Assembly: GCA_016714445.1 (NCBI GenBank)
Contig: JADJNF010000001.1
Span: forward strand, 124,001-188,000
Direction of reading: 5' to 3'
Source: Saprospiraceae bacterium
GTDB lineage: Bacteria; Bacteroidota; Bacteroidia; Chitinophagales; Saprospiraceae
DNA: 64,000 bases
In this document: positions 26,000 through 35,727 of the stretch, piece after piece
Numbering within the stretch: position 1 is the first letter of the stretch
How the letters are laid out: the number at the start of each line of letters is the position of its first letter
Notes under the pieces: generated by a model
The model's input: only the letters and a program-made list of their open reading frames with translations
What the model was told of the DNA's origin: nothing
Databases searched by the model: none
Translations under genes and position numbers: made by a program

Positions 26000-28132
26000 T
26001 TAATTTTTTATATCCTTGATAAATGTTTTACCCATATTATACAAAGTAAAGCTTCCTTTATCGGCAGCTTCTTCTATTATTTTTGAGGTAGGTTTTCCTG
26101 CCCCATGCCCTGCACTTTTGTCAATCCTGATCAATACTGGACTATCTCCATTGTGATTTGCTTGCAAAGCTGCTATAAACTTAAACGAATGAGCAGGCAC
26201 TACCCTATCATCATGGTCAGCGGTAGTCACCAGGGTAGCAGGATATTTTGCTGCCTTTACATTATGAACAGGTGAATAACCAAGCAGATATTCAAACATT
26301 TCTTTATTCTGATCAGCTGTTCCATAATCATATGCCCAACCTGCACCAGCTGTAAAGGTATGATATCTCAACATATCCAATACTCCGACAGCAGGTAAGG
26401 CTACTTTGAATAAATCCGGCCGCTGTGTCATACATGCACCTACCAGCAAACCACCATTTGATCCGCCACTGATGGCCAGGTAGTCGTTTGATGTGTATTT
26501 ATTTTCGATAAGATATTCGGCAGCTGCAATAAAATCATCAAATACATTTTGTTTTTTCATTTGTGTTCCCGAATCATGCCACTTTTTACCATACTCGCCG
26601 CCGCCTCTCAGGTTGGGAACAGCATAGATGCCACCCTGTTCCATCCAGACTGCATTCGATATGCTGAAAGAGGGTGTCAGGCTAATATTAAAACCACCGT
26701 ATCCATATAGCATAGTTGGATTTGTGCCATCCAATTTTATACCTTTTTTGTGGGTTATCATCATGGGTATTTTTGTCCCGTCTTTGGAAGTATAAAACAC
26801 CTGCTTTGACTCATAATTTTCAGGGTTGAAACCAATTTTGGGTTTTATATATACATCTGTTTTACCCGTGGATGGATCAAATTTATAAATATTGCCTGGG
26901 GTGATGTAATTTGTAAATGAATAATATATCTGTTTATCTTTTCTTTTAGCGTCACCCATAGATGCAGTCCCTGAGCCAGGTAGTGGGATATCTCTGATCA
27001 ACTTGCCTGTGTAGTCATATTGTTGTATAACTGACAATGCATCTTGCATGTAATGAGCAAAAATCGAACCGCAACCTGTCGATACATCGAGTACATTATC
27101 TGTTTCAGCTATCAGATCTTTCCATGACGAAATTTTAGGGTTTGCAGCGTCCGTGGTAACGATTTTTTTATTGGGAGCCCCATAATTGGTTACAATAAAC
27201 AATTTGCTGTCTTCATTATCTATGACATAGCTGTCACTTTCAAAGTTATCAACCAATGTGATCAATTTATCGGATTTATCATTCAAATCCATAATATACA
27301 ATTCATTGCCTGATGTAGATACTGCTGCTGAAATTACCAGATACCGGTCATCCTCAGTTACTGATCCGCCAACGTATCTACGCTTCACCTTATCTCCAAA
27401 AATAATTTTATCGCTTTTTTGAGGTGTTCCTAATTTATGAAAATACAATTTGTGCTGGTCAGTCTTGGCAGATAATTCCGATCCTTTGGGTTTATCATAA
27501 CTTGAATAATAAAATCCATCATTGCCTTTCCAGGATAAGCCGCTGAACTTTACATCTATGAGAGTATCTTCCAGAACGGTCTTGTTGATTGCGTCCATGA
27601 TGATAACCTTGCGCCAGTCGGAACCACCCTCAGATATCTGATAGGCAACCTTAGATCCGTCCCTGGAAAAATTAATTCCTGCCAAAGATGTTGTAGCGTC
27701 TTTAGAAAAAGTATTTGGGTCCAAAAACACTTCTGCATCCTGAACTCCTTTTCTTCGCCATAAAACGTATTGATTCTGTAATCCGTCATTTTTGTAAAAA
27801 TAAGTATAATCGCCTTCTGTAAATGGTGCACTGAATTTTTCATAATTCCAGAGCTCTTCAAGTCTCGTTTTATAATCTTCTCTGAAAGGTATCTTGTCCA
27901 AATAGTCAAAAGTAACTTTGTTTTGTGTATCAACCCAGGCACCTGTCTCTGGTGATAAATCATCTTCCAGCCATAAATATGGATCTGTCAGTGTAGTATC
28001 AAAATAAGTATGTTGAGTGGTGTCTTTTCGTGTTTCGGGATAGTTAAAATTTTGATTGGATGTCGGGTTCATTTCTTTCTCTTTACAGGAAAATAAACTG
28101 ATTGAGCAAATAAAAAACAAAACATTTTTCAT
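26000..28132 (-). CDS. Prolyl oligopeptidase (S9A), lipoprotein
   Basis: A 710-residue S9A peptidase. N-terminal lipoprotein signal LFFICSISLFSC (Cys16) followed by KEKEMNP. Seven-bladed propeller (~100-420) then alpha/beta hydrolase. The catalytic Ser558 is in SGGSNGGLLVG, Asp lies in TADHDDRVVPAHS and His in SAGHGAG. The PYLWLEDDLSPE region near the N-terminus is the usual cap strand. It cleaves after proline in short peptides (under ~30 residues), since the propeller excludes larger ones. Probably periplasmic or surface-anchored. It is first in a possible operon with the M20 dipeptidase and FKBP genes; an exact -7 element is 44 bases upstream of its ATG. Confidence 0.93.
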   Translation of the reverse strand: MKNVLFFICSISLFSCKEKEMNPTSNQNFNYPETRKDTTQHTYFDTTLTDPYLWLEDDLSPETGAWVDTQNKVTFDYLDKIPFREDYKTRLEELWNYEKFSAPFTEGDYTYFYKNDGLQNQYVLWRRKGVQDAEVFLDPNTFSKDATTSLAGINFSRDGSKVAYQISEGGSDWRKVIIMDAINKTVLEDTLIDVKFSGLSWKGNDGFYYSSYDKPKGSELSAKTDQHKLYFHKLGTPQKSDKIIFGDKVKRRYVGGSVTEDDRYLVISAAVSTSGNELYIMDLNDKSDKLITLVDNFESDSYVIDNEDSKLFIVTNYGAPNKKIVTTDAANPKISSWKDLIAETDNVLDVSTGCGSIFAHYMQDALSVIQQYDYTGKLIRDIPLPGSGTASMGDAKRKDKQIYYSFTNYITPGNIYKFDPSTGKTDVYIKPKIGFNPENYESKQVFYTSKDGTKIPMMITHKKGIKLDGTNPTMLYGYGGFNISLTPSFSISNAVWMEQGGIYAVPNLRGGGEYGKKWHDSGTQMKKQNVFDDFIAAAEYLIENKYTSNDYLAISGGSNGGLLVGACMTQRPDLFKVALPAVGVLDMLRYHTFTAGAGWAYDYGTADQNKEMFEYLLGYSPVHNVKAAKYPATLVTTADHDDRVVPAHSFKFIAALQANHNGDSPVLIRIDKSAGHGAGKPTSKIIEEAADKGSFTLYNMGKTFIKDIKN

Positions 28133-28175
28133 ACTACTATTTCGTTATTTACGATAGATAATTCATCAAAAGCTG

Positions 28176-28183
28176 CAAAAATA
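28176..28183 (-). promoter_or_regulatory. -7 promoter element TATTTTTG for oligopeptidase operon
   Basis: Exact TAnnTTTG match followed by C on the minus strand, 44 bases upstream of the S9A gene. Confidence 0.5.
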
Positions 28184-28294
28184 CTACAATAAGAGAAAAA
28201 GAACCATTTTCTCAATTTAAATATTTATAATTTTAGAAGGGCAAAAATAAACTGCTAATAATACTGACTTTCAAATATTCGGGTTATACTTTTA

Positions 28295-28846
28295 TCAGTG
28301 TTTGTCATTTACCAGAGAGTTAAAATGGCTGTCTCTGCAGTAATTATCGGCGAATCTCTTCCACATGGTATATTTATGATGGTTGCCGGCATAAAATGAA
28401 AGTATCATTTCAAAATTTTGCTCATCCATGTATGAATCATAAGTTCCCAGTTTTTTAAATTGTTCATCCAGAAAAACCATCGAAGGAAATGACATATTGC
28501 CGGATAATAAGTCAGCAGCCAATTCGTGAAAGTCATATTTGCCGATCCTAACTGTGGTATAAGATTTATCTGCAATCACAATTTTATCGGATGATAAAGC
28601 ATTTATCCTAAAAGCATAAAATTTTTGATTTATAAATTTAGCTATGTTGTCTGAAGCCAGGGTAGTTTCTTCCATATATCTGCACCATTTACAACCATCA
28701 TAATAAAAGTAGATAATAAATTTACGATTTTTATTTTCCAATTTTTCAGATACAGAGTCCCAAGAAGTCCACTTAATTTTATTTTGACTTGATACAGTAG
28801 TTAATGTCATGATAAATATTCCAAAAAGTAAAAATCTTACATTCAT
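28295..28846 (-). CDS. Thioredoxin-fold protein, exported
   Basis: A 183-residue protein with signal peptide (~1-20, TTVSSQ). Thioredoxin-like domain with CKWC active site in YYDGCKWCRYMEETTL (~49-64), followed by AKFINQKFYAFRINAL and the cis-Pro region MSFPSMVFLDEQFKKLGTY. The pattern resembles thioredoxin_7/DUF255-type periplasmic oxidoreductases found beside proteases in Bacteroidota. It likely keeps envelope cysteines reduced or isomerised; partner unknown. The start has two in-frame hydrophobic possibilities, but the first Met gives the best signal peptide. Confidence 0.8.
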   Translation of the reverse strand: MNVRFLLFGIFIMTLTTVSSQNKIKWTSWDSVSEKLENKNRKFIIYFYYDGCKWCRYMEETTLASDNIAKFINQKFYAFRINALSSDKIVIADKSYTTVRIGKYDFHELAADLLSGNMSFPSMVFLDEQFKKLGTYDSYMDEQNFEMILSFYAGNHHKYTMWKRFADNYCRDSHFNSLVNDKH

Positions 28847-29081
28847 AATTTTTTGATTACACTACTCATATTTTTGACGAATACAAAAGTAACTAATGTA
28901 TCTTATATGTGGTTGCACAAAATATGATTTTTTAGCGTTTTTAATATTTCCTTAACAGATGTAATACTTAATTTGACACGATATATACTCATTTCTGTGC
29001 ATATACAAACCGGACAAGCACACGTAAATCATGCTTAAACCCAACACTAAGTCAACATCCAGTTTAAAAAAACAATGATCG

Positions 29082-29297
29082 TTAAGCTTTTACAACATTA
29101 AAAATGCTCTTAAGTAGTTCTTTTACAAATTTAACGTCAGGAAGGCAGGAAACGTCTTTTATGTAAGTGTTTGAATAATTCTGCTCAACAAGCATATCTT
29201 TCATCTCATAAGCTTGAAAATCAAGATATAATGCACTTATTACACTACAAAGTACTAATACAACTATTAAATATTTTGTTTTCAAATGGTGTTTCAT
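29082..29297 (-). CDS. Short single-pass membrane protein, unknown
   Basis: The frame opens at 29345, but Met17 (29297; MKHHLKTKYLIVVLVLC) gives a normal basic-hydrophobic start, so it is preferred (71 residues). One membrane helix (~8-25) is followed by a short acidic/mixed tail with one Cys. No recognised domain, and no clear promoter match. Low-confidence gene supported only by frame length and the membrane pattern. The gap to the thioredoxin gene (235 bp) contains no other frame of interest. Confidence 0.35.
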   Translation of the reverse strand: MKHHLKTKYLIVVLVLCSVISALYLDFQAYEMKDMLVEQNYSNTYIKDVSCLPDVKFVKELLKSIFNVVKA

Positions 29298-29460
29298 ATC
29301 TACGTACTTCAAATTAAAGACAAAGTTAATATCAAAGGGCTGCATAATTACATTTTCATAACGTTAAATATTTACTAAAAGTTACATAAAAATGTGGTTT
29401 TAACAAATTCACCAAAAAAATTCAGACATTAAGACTAAACAGTGATTCAAATAATACAAT

Positions 29461-29468
29461 TACCTTTA
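29461..29468 (+). promoter_or_regulatory. Near-consensus -7 element TACCTTTA
   Basis: Seven of eight matches to TAnnTTTG (last base A), followed by CG, 23 bases upstream of the methyltransferase ATG at 29491. The same TACCTTTACG occurs 6 bases upstream of the methyltransferase gene at 31915, so that gene may have a leaderless or very short 5' leader. Confidence 0.35.
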
Positions 29469-29490
29469 CGAAAAATTAAAGGTTAAGTCA

Positions 29491-30399
29491 ATGCAGAGAA
29501 TATACATAGAAGAATGTGCAGTGTGTTTATCAAAGGACATCAAACAACTGGATCAGATTAAAGATCATTCTATTTCAGGTGAACTCTTTTATCTGGCAGA
29601 ATGTAACAGTTGTGGGTTCAGGTTTATCATGGATCCACCTACGGAAGAAAAGTGCGGGACATATTACCAAAGTGAAAATTATATTTCACACTCAGATACT
29701 TCAAAAGGTTTTATTTTTAGGATTTACCATTTTGTCAGAAATATCATGCTCAATGTAAAATCAAAGTTGCTGATCGGTCTGAATGCAAATAAAACCTTAC
29801 TGGATATAGGATCCGGTACGGGATATTTTCTGGATCATATGAAAAATAAAGGCTTTGATGTTAGGGGTATAGAAATAGATGATAAAGCCAGAAACTACAG
29901 CATTAAAAAATTTAATGTAAATGTCCATACACCAAGCTATCTGAAGGAAGGAAAAGTAAAAAATACATTTGGCTATATTACATTATGGCACGTACTTGAA
30001 CATTTATACCAACCTGATCAGTACTGGAAAATATTTCATGAATTGCTGGAAGATAATGGATATCTGATCATCGCTGTTCCCAATCACAAAAGTTATGATG
30101 CATCGCATTATGGTCCATTCTGGGCAGGATATGATGTTCCCAGACATTTGTGGCATTTTAATCCGGCCACTTTACAACATATGGCATCGAGAAATAACTT
30201 TGAAGTCATCCGTAAAAAAAGCATGAATTTTGATCCATTTTACAATGCTATGCTTAGTGAAAAGTACAAGGACAGTTCTTTTGGTTTGATTAAGGGAGCG
30301 TTTACGGGACTTGTAGCATTTATTACCGGTAAGCTGGATGTAAATAAAGCAAGCTCTGTTATTTATATTTTGAAAAAATTAGAAACTAAACATGTCTAA
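29491..30399 (+). CDS. Class I SAM-dependent methyltransferase with N-terminal zinc ribbon
   Basis: A 302-residue protein. Residues ~8-52 contain paired cysteines (CAVC and CNSCGF), as in small-molecule and sugar methyltransferases with an N-terminal Zn knuckle. The Rossmann domain has motif I LLDIGSGTGYFLDHM (~104-118), the motif II acidic residue in GIEIDD, and TLWHVLEHLYQPD (motif IV/V region). The set is close to the UbiE/methyltransf_12 and sugar C-methyltransferase families seen in cell-surface polysaccharide or lipid loci. The substrate is unknown. It is monocistronic. Confidence 0.82.
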   Translation: MQRIYIEECAVCLSKDIKQLDQIKDHSISGELFYLAECNSCGFRFIMDPPTEEKCGTYYQSENYISHSDTSKGFIFRIYHFVRNIMLNVKSKLLIGLNANKTLLDIGSGTGYFLDHMKNKGFDVRGIEIDDKARNYSIKKFNVNVHTPSYLKEGKVKNTFGYITLWHVLEHLYQPDQYWKIFHELLEDNGYLIIAVPNHKSYDASHYGPFWAGYDVPRHLWHFNPATLQHMASRNNFEVIRKKSMNFDPFYNAMLSEKYKDSSFGLIKGAFTGLVAFITGKLDVNKASSVIYILKKLETKHV

Positions 30400-30482
30400 A
30401 GTGTCAGAAATTAATTTTTAATGAAAAAGATTAATTTTAACTTCAGATTGCAGTTGCCTGAAAAAATATAAAAACAAAAAAT

Positions 30483-30528
30483 GCCGTTAAGTCGTCAATC
30501 AGGGCTTTATCAGCCCCAGTTTAACGGC
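30483..30528. terminator. Hairpin overlapping the end of the DUF6787-like gene
   Basis: GCCGTTAA and TTAACGGC form an 8-bp outer stem, with an inner GGGCT/AGCCC hairpin between them, about 80 bases after the methyltransferase stop and followed by T7. It lies partly within the 3' end of the minus-strand gene. Confidence 0.55.
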
Positions 30529-30783
30529 GATTTTTTTGAGATAGTTTACAAAAAATCTGAACTGACCAAACGGAATACTGACAAGCAATACACACATGGG
30601 CCAAAGTAAACTTATCAGAGGTATATAAATGATCCAATATAAAATGTCTGATTCTGCCAAAAAATAGCTCAATAGCCAGTTGCCAGCCTTGGCACAGAGG
30701 CTGCCTCCCAATGCAAAGGTGGTAAAAATAAGCACAAACTGAAACCAGTTTACGTTCCACTTTTCCTTAAGTTTTCCGAACAT
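30499..30783 (-). CDS. DUF6787-like small membrane protein
   Basis: A 94-residue protein. N-terminal FGKLKEKWNVNWFQFVLIFTTFALGGSLC, then two hydrophobic helices (~18-40 and ~45-70) and PFGQFRFFVNYLKKIAVKLG. This matches from memory the conserved pattern of the DUF6787 family in Bacteroidota (FALGGSLCxxAG and IPFGQF-x-FF-x-NYL). Predicted inner-membrane protein of unknown role. It lies next to an ABC-type ATPase gene upstream on the same strand (59 bp), which often occurs with small membrane proteins, but a functional link is unproven. Confidence 0.7.
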   Translation of the reverse strand: MFGKLKEKWNVNWFQFVLIFTTFALGGSLCAKAGNWLLSYFLAESDILYWIIYIPLISLLWPMCVLLVSIPFGQFRFFVNYLKKIAVKLGLIKP

Positions 30784-30842
30784 CTAAACGTTTTATTTTT
30801 GTTGATAGATTTATGTAGATTGCTTGTATTAAAAAGTTTTAA

Positions 30843-31736
30843 TTATCCTGCTTTGGATGTAATTTCGAGAAATTCAGTTTCAAGTCTTTTTTTCCTTGCA
30901 ACAAAATGGGTCAGCAATATACCTTGTTCAAAAGCCATCCTGTTGATATCAGCATGATCTATATACTGATCAATACCAATTTCAATGGTTTTGCCTTTGT
31001 GTTCTAATCGCTTGACAATGGATAATGTTCCTAAAAATGCCTTCAGTTTATTCATATCTGCTGCCGCCAGTTCAACTGTAATGTCACTGTTGATGATGGA
31101 TCCCACAGGACCTGTAGCAAGCAATTGTCCTTTTTTAATGATGGCGACGTGTGAACATATTTTTTCTACCTCGTCCAGTATATGCGAAGCCATGATGACG
31201 GTTTTGCCTCGATCTGCAATTTTTTTGAGAATGTCTCTTACTTCCGCAATTCCCTGAGGGTCCAGACCATTGGTTGGTTCGTCAAATATCAATACATCAG
31301 GGTTTCCTATCAAAGTAGCGGCAATGGCAAGTCTTTGTTTCATACCCAAAGAATAGGTACTAAAACGGGACTTTCTTCTCTCTTTCAAATTGACCAGGGC
31401 GAGCAATTCATCAAAGTCGGAACTGTCATCTTTTTTAATATGCCTTACAATTTCGAGATTTTCATCCGCGTTCAGGTAAGGATAAAAATTGGGTGTTTCT
31501 AAAATAGCTCCTATCCGCAATCGATGTTTTTCTCCGTATTTGCCATCAAACCATTCAAAGGTACCTTCGTTCTGCTGCAAAATTCCCAATATTATTCCAA
31601 GCGTTGTCGTCTTGCCACTACCGTTGGGGCCCAGCAAACCGTAAACGTTTCCTGCTTCTATTTCCAGATTTAAATCTTTCAGGGCTGTGATTCTGCCATA
31701 GCTTTTTGAAAGACCACTTATTTTTAGTACAGACAT
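30843..31736 (-). CDS. ABC transporter ATP-binding protein
   Basis: A ~297-residue ATPase from Met3 (MSVLKISGLSKSYGR). Walker A is GPNGSGKTTTLG, the ABC signature is YSLGMKQRLAIA, Walker B is VLIFDEPTNGLDP and the switch His is in ASHILDEVEK. A C-terminal ~80-residue extension (LAAADMNKLKAFLGT onwards) is typical of ABC-2-type exporters (DrrA/BcrA/CcmA group). No permease gene is adjacent. A small membrane protein lies immediately downstream, and the permease must be elsewhere or be that protein. An exact -7 element lies 20 bases upstream. Confidence 0.9.
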   Translation of the reverse strand: MSVLKISGLSKSYGRITALKDLNLEIEAGNVYGLLGPNGSGKTTTLGIILGILQQNEGTFEWFDGKYGEKHRLRIGAILETPNFYPYLNADENLEIVRHIKKDDSSDFDELLALVNLKERRKSRFSTYSLGMKQRLAIAATLIGNPDVLIFDEPTNGLDPQGIAEVRDILKKIADRGKTVIMASHILDEVEKICSHVAIIKKGQLLATGPVGSIINSDITVELAAADMNKLKAFLGTLSIVKRLEHKGKTIEIGIDQYIDHADINRMAFEQGILLTHFVARKKRLETEFLEITSKAG

Positions 31737-31755
31737 ATACAAATTAATTTTGGTA

Positions 31756-31763
31756 CAAATCTA
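31756..31763 (-). promoter_or_regulatory. -7 promoter element TAGATTTG of ABC ATPase gene
   Basis: Exact TAnnTTTG match on the minus strand, 20 bases upstream of the ATG used for the ATPase. Confidence 0.5.
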
Positions 31764-31914
31764 TTATGATTCAGTCATTAAACCGCAATTATTTAGATTA
31801 AAGTCATTTAAAATCACATAAAACGATTTTTTATCCCAATGGTTTTTATTACTTGTGTATAAAATTTCTAAACGCTCCTTTAATTAAACGGGATAAGATT
31901 ATACCTTTACGCCC

Positions 31915-32733
31915 ATGATGTGGACCAGAATCAAATCTTTTTTTGCTTTTTATGTGCGGGCCATTACAAAATATAATGTCCAGGCTCCATTTCTTTACGA
32001 TTTTGTCACCCATGTACTGGATACAGAAAAGGAGTTTTATTCATTTGAAGCCATCGAAAACCAAAGAAAAAGGCTTCGTTCACTAAATAATGAAATAATA
32101 CCTTCTGATTTTGGCGCCGGCTCTGTCACAAATACCTCAGGAAAGAAAAAAGTGTCTGATATAGCTCAAACTTCGCTTTCAGGAATCTCTAAATGCCGCA
32201 TACTTTTTAATATTGTAAACCATTATACATGCCATAACATTCTGGAGTTGGGCACATCTTTGGGTATTTCTTCGGCGTATCTGGCCAGCGCAAATCATAA
32301 TGCCAGAATCATTACGATGGAAGGTGATAAAAATATTGCAACCATAGCGGCAGAAATGCATCAATTGCTGGGGATTAAAAATGTTGATATTGTTACCGGT
32401 CAATTTAAAGACACCCTGAGTGGAGTACTGGAAAAGTTGGGTACTGTTGATCTTGTCTTTATAGATGGACACCACAGGGAGGAACCAACCATCCAATATT
32501 TTAATATGATCCATAAATATTGCGGAAATAACAGCATCATCGTGATAGATGATATTTACTGGTCAGAAGAGATGACTTCCGCGTGGCATAAAATCATGGC
32601 GCATTCTGATGTGACATTGAGTGTAGATCTTTTTGACATTGGTATTGTCTTTTTTAGAAAAGAACTTTCAAAGCAGCATGTAGCATATCTTCCTTATAAA
32701 TATAAACCCTGGAAAATTGGATTATTTGGATGA
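31915..32733 (+). CDS. Class I SAM-dependent O-methyltransferase
   Basis: A 272-residue protein. ILELGTSLGISSAYLA (~105-120) is motif I, RIITMEGD the motif II region, DLVFIDGHHREEPTIQYF motif IV with the metal-dependent HH pair, and SIIVIDDIYWSEEM a downstream conserved acid segment. The arrangement matches the class I O-methyltransferase group (catechol/caffeoyl-type or glycosyl-modifying methyltransf_24), common in Bacteroidota. An N-terminal ~80-residue helical segment precedes the Rossmann domain. The substrate is unknown. Confidence 0.8.
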   Translation: MMWTRIKSFFAFYVRAITKYNVQAPFLYDFVTHVLDTEKEFYSFEAIENQRKRLRSLNNEIIPSDFGAGSVTNTSGKKKVSDIAQTSLSGISKCRILFNIVNHYTCHNILELGTSLGISSAYLASANHNARIITMEGDKNIATIAAEMHQLLGIKNVDIVTGQFKDTLSGVLEKLGTVDLVFIDGHHREEPTIQYFNMIHKYCGNNSIIVIDDIYWSEEMTSAWHKIMAHSDVTLSVDLFDIGIVFFRKELSKQHVAYLPYKYKPWKIGLFG

Positions 32734-32809
32734 TATCTGTCATTTTCGGAGCAAAGCCAATAGTGCTTTTTGCTGAAATTATTTAATTGATACTTAAAAT
32801 TTTCATTTT

Positions 32810-35134
32810 ATGTTTCCAACACGTTTTATTACCTTGTTTTTGTTATTTGGCATTTTATCATGCTGTTTTTATTCTTTTGGCCAGTCCGGAAGGTGGAAAG
32901 TGGAAGAGTTTACACCAACGATTGTTAAAGTGACTTATCTGCCGGAAAAATATATGAGCGGCGAAAACGTAAGTGATGCGGTAATCCTACCACCCATAAA
33001 AGTAACCACCATTCCTTATACTGTTGAAGGAAAAAATATCACTGTCGGAGCTAAAAACAAGGTAAAAGTATCTTATATAGAAACCACCGACAATCATAAA
33101 GGCCTGTCTGTTACATTGGGTCAATCAGACAAAGTGTATGGCGGCGGATCCAGGGCACTTCCGCTCAACCGCCGCGGATACGCCTTTATGCTGGACAACA
33201 ATCCATGGTATGGGTACAGCAATGGAGCTGATAACCTGAATTTTTCTGTTCCCTTTTTTACTTCCTCTGCTGGTTACGGATTGTTTTTTGATAATCCGTC
33301 CAAGGGGAAGGTGGACATTGGAAAATCCAATCCGGAACAAATGACCGTGACCTTCAGCAGTGGTGAGATCAACGTCTTTATCATTTTTGGAGCAAATGAT
33401 AAAGACATCCTGAAACAATATCATGGACTTACCGGTAAGCAAGGTTTGCCACCAAGATGGGCTATGGGTAATTTTATGAGTAGATTCGGGTATTCCAGTG
33501 AACAGCAAGTAAATGAAATTGCTTCAAAAATGCAGTCAGAAAAAATACCTTTTGATGCAGTGATATTTGATTTGTTCTGGTTTGGGGACAGTATCAAAGG
33601 TACCATGGGCAATCTGCAATGGGTTAATAAAAACAAATGGCCCAACCCCGGACTGATGATCAGTAATTTCAAAAAGCAAAAAATCAAAACCATTTTGATC
33701 ACAGAACCGTTTGTGCTTCAAAAAAGTCTCAATTACAACGCTTCTGTCCCCTATCATGCCACAGACAGTCTTGGCAAAGCTTTTGTCCTCACCGATTTTT
33801 ATTTTGGTAAAGGTGGTTTGATCGATATTTTCAGAAAGGATGCCAGACAATGGTTTTGGGAAAAACATGATGCTCAGAATAAAATAGGCGTTGATGCGTG
33901 GTGGGGAGATCTGGGCGAGCCTGAAAAACATCCCAAAGGAATGTACCACAACCTGACCGACCTCGGGCACAAAAGATTATTCAGAGCGGACGAAGTGCAT
34001 AATATATATGGACATTACTGGACAAAGATGCTGTATGAAAATTATACTATAAAATATCCGGACACCCGACTATTCAGTCTGAACCGAAGTGGTTTTGCGG
34101 GTAGTCAGCGTTACAACATCATACCGTGGAGTGGTGATGTGAGCCGAAACTGGAGTGGTCTTCAGGCACAGTTGCCTGTAATGCTGGGTATGAGTATGAG
34201 CGGCATACCATACATTCACTCAGATGCAGGTGGTTTTGCCGGCGGAGATGGCGAACATGAGTTGTACGTCAGGTGGTTACAATTTTCAGCATTTACACCC
34301 ATCTTCCGACCGCATGGTACGGCTTTGTTTGATTTGGATCCTGCTGCGTACAGTTTCCCATCAGAACCTGCACTGATGCCGTCTCCATACAAAGAATTGG
34401 CAAAAGAAGTAGTATTGTTGCGGTATCAGATGTTGCCATACAATTATACACTGGCTTATCAACAGACTACAGAAGGACGGCCATTGGTAGCTCCATTGTA
34501 TTATCATTTTCCCGATGACGCAGGAGCGACTAAAATCGAAGACCAGTTTATGTGGGGAGAAAATGTACTGATGGCTCCGGTCCTGCAGCGTGGTGCCACG
34601 GAAAGAAGCGTATATTTGCCCAAAGGAAACTGGTATAAAATGAATTATGGCAGAAACGCAGATGATTCGAAATATGCCGGAAACATCAAGGAAAGGGTAA
34701 CTTTAAACAACATATTGGCTTATATAAAAGCAGGAAGTTTTATCCCCGTCATCGATAAGACCGGAAAAACATCTGAAGATTATACCACTGACAGTCTTAC
34801 CGTACATTATTACTATTCGGCAGAGAAGTCCACCTATGTCTTGTTTGACGATGATGGAAAAAGCAAAAACTCGCTCAAAAATAAAATGTTCGAACTCATC
34901 ACCTTTGCCGCTGAGCCTGGTGTTGACCAACTGAACATACAAATCAGCAGTAATCAAGGTAATTATTCAGGCAAACCAAGCAGACGTGTTATCAAAATGA
35001 AACTTCATGGTGCGCCAAAATATACACAAACTGTAGTAAGAGGTAGCTCGGGGCAAAATGAGATGAATATAGTTGGAAACAATGAGTGTCTGATTGTTTT
35101 TGATGGGAAGCTGATGAATATAGTATTTCGGTAA
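32810..35134 (+). CDS. Glycoside hydrolase family 31 enzyme (alpha-glucosidase / transglucosidase)
   Basis: A 774-residue secreted protein with signal peptide (~1-24, YSFGQ). The GH31 (beta/alpha)8 barrel has the catalytic nucleophile Asp367 in DAWWGDLGEPE and the acid/base Asp443 in IPWSGDVSRNW. Conserved segments are WAMGNFMSRFGY, FDAVIFDLFWFGDS, MSGIPYIHSDAGGFAG and LLRYQMLPYNYTLAY. It hydrolyses or transfers alpha-glucosyl or related alpha-linked units from oligosaccharides. The WWGDLGEP and WSGDVSRNW forms resemble bacterial oligosaccharide 4-alpha-glucosyltransferases as well as alpha-glucosidases, so substrate is uncertain. It lies 3.4 kb from a glucan phosphorylase homologue. The C-terminal beta domains (~560-774) are intact; the sequence beyond the stop is low quality. 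Confidence 0.9.
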   Translation: MFPTRFITLFLLFGILSCCFYSFGQSGRWKVEEFTPTIVKVTYLPEKYMSGENVSDAVILPPIKVTTIPYTVEGKNITVGAKNKVKVSYIETTDNHKGLSVTLGQSDKVYGGGSRALPLNRRGYAFMLDNNPWYGYSNGADNLNFSVPFFTSSAGYGLFFDNPSKGKVDIGKSNPEQMTVTFSSGEINVFIIFGANDKDILKQYHGLTGKQGLPPRWAMGNFMSRFGYSSEQQVNEIASKMQSEKIPFDAVIFDLFWFGDSIKGTMGNLQWVNKNKWPNPGLMISNFKKQKIKTILITEPFVLQKSLNYNASVPYHATDSLGKAFVLTDFYFGKGGLIDIFRKDARQWFWEKHDAQNKIGVDAWWGDLGEPEKHPKGMYHNLTDLGHKRLFRADEVHNIYGHYWTKMLYENYTIKYPDTRLFSLNRSGFAGSQRYNIIPWSGDVSRNWSGLQAQLPVMLGMSMSGIPYIHSDAGGFAGGDGEHELYVRWLQFSAFTPIFRPHGTALFDLDPAAYSFPSEPALMPSPYKELAKEVVLLRYQMLPYNYTLAYQQTTEGRPLVAPLYYHFPDDAGATKIEDQFMWGENVLMAPVLQRGATERSVYLPKGNWYKMNYGRNADDSKYAGNIKERVTLNNILAYIKAGSFIPVIDKTGKTSEDYTTDSLTVHYYYSAEKSTYVLFDDDGKSKNSLKNKMFELITFAAEPGVDQLNIQISSNQGNYSGKPSRRVIKMKLHGAPKYTQTVVRGSSGQNEMNIVGNNECLIVFDGKLMNIVFR

Positions 35135-35149
35135 AATACTGATATTATA

Positions 35150-35563
<414 letters not shown>

Positions 35564-35722
35564 TTACCCCCCGGGCTCAAAGAAAAGTTTTTTTTTACCA
35601 ACTCTTCTTTTTGCTTGCTTTATTGAAAAAACTTTTCCATTTGAATAAAAACTAGTATCTGCAATTTGAGCATGAGCAAAAATAGCCAACAAAATAAATA
35701 ACAAAAAAAGAATTTTTCTCAT
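35564..35722 (-). pseudogene. 5' part of a secreted-protein gene, cut off by low-complexity sequence
   Basis: ATG at 35722, 5 bases after the stop of the clan AA protease gene, opens 52 codons. The product starts MRKILFLLFILLAIFAHAQ, a textbook signal peptide, followed by about 25 sensible residues (ADTSFYSNGKVF, then KQAKRR). The frame then enters the homopolymer stretch and stops at TAA. Because the signal peptide is intact and the sequence breaks exactly at the aberrant region, the true gene was probably longer. Function unknown. Confidence 0.6.
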
Positions 35723-35727
35723 TTAAT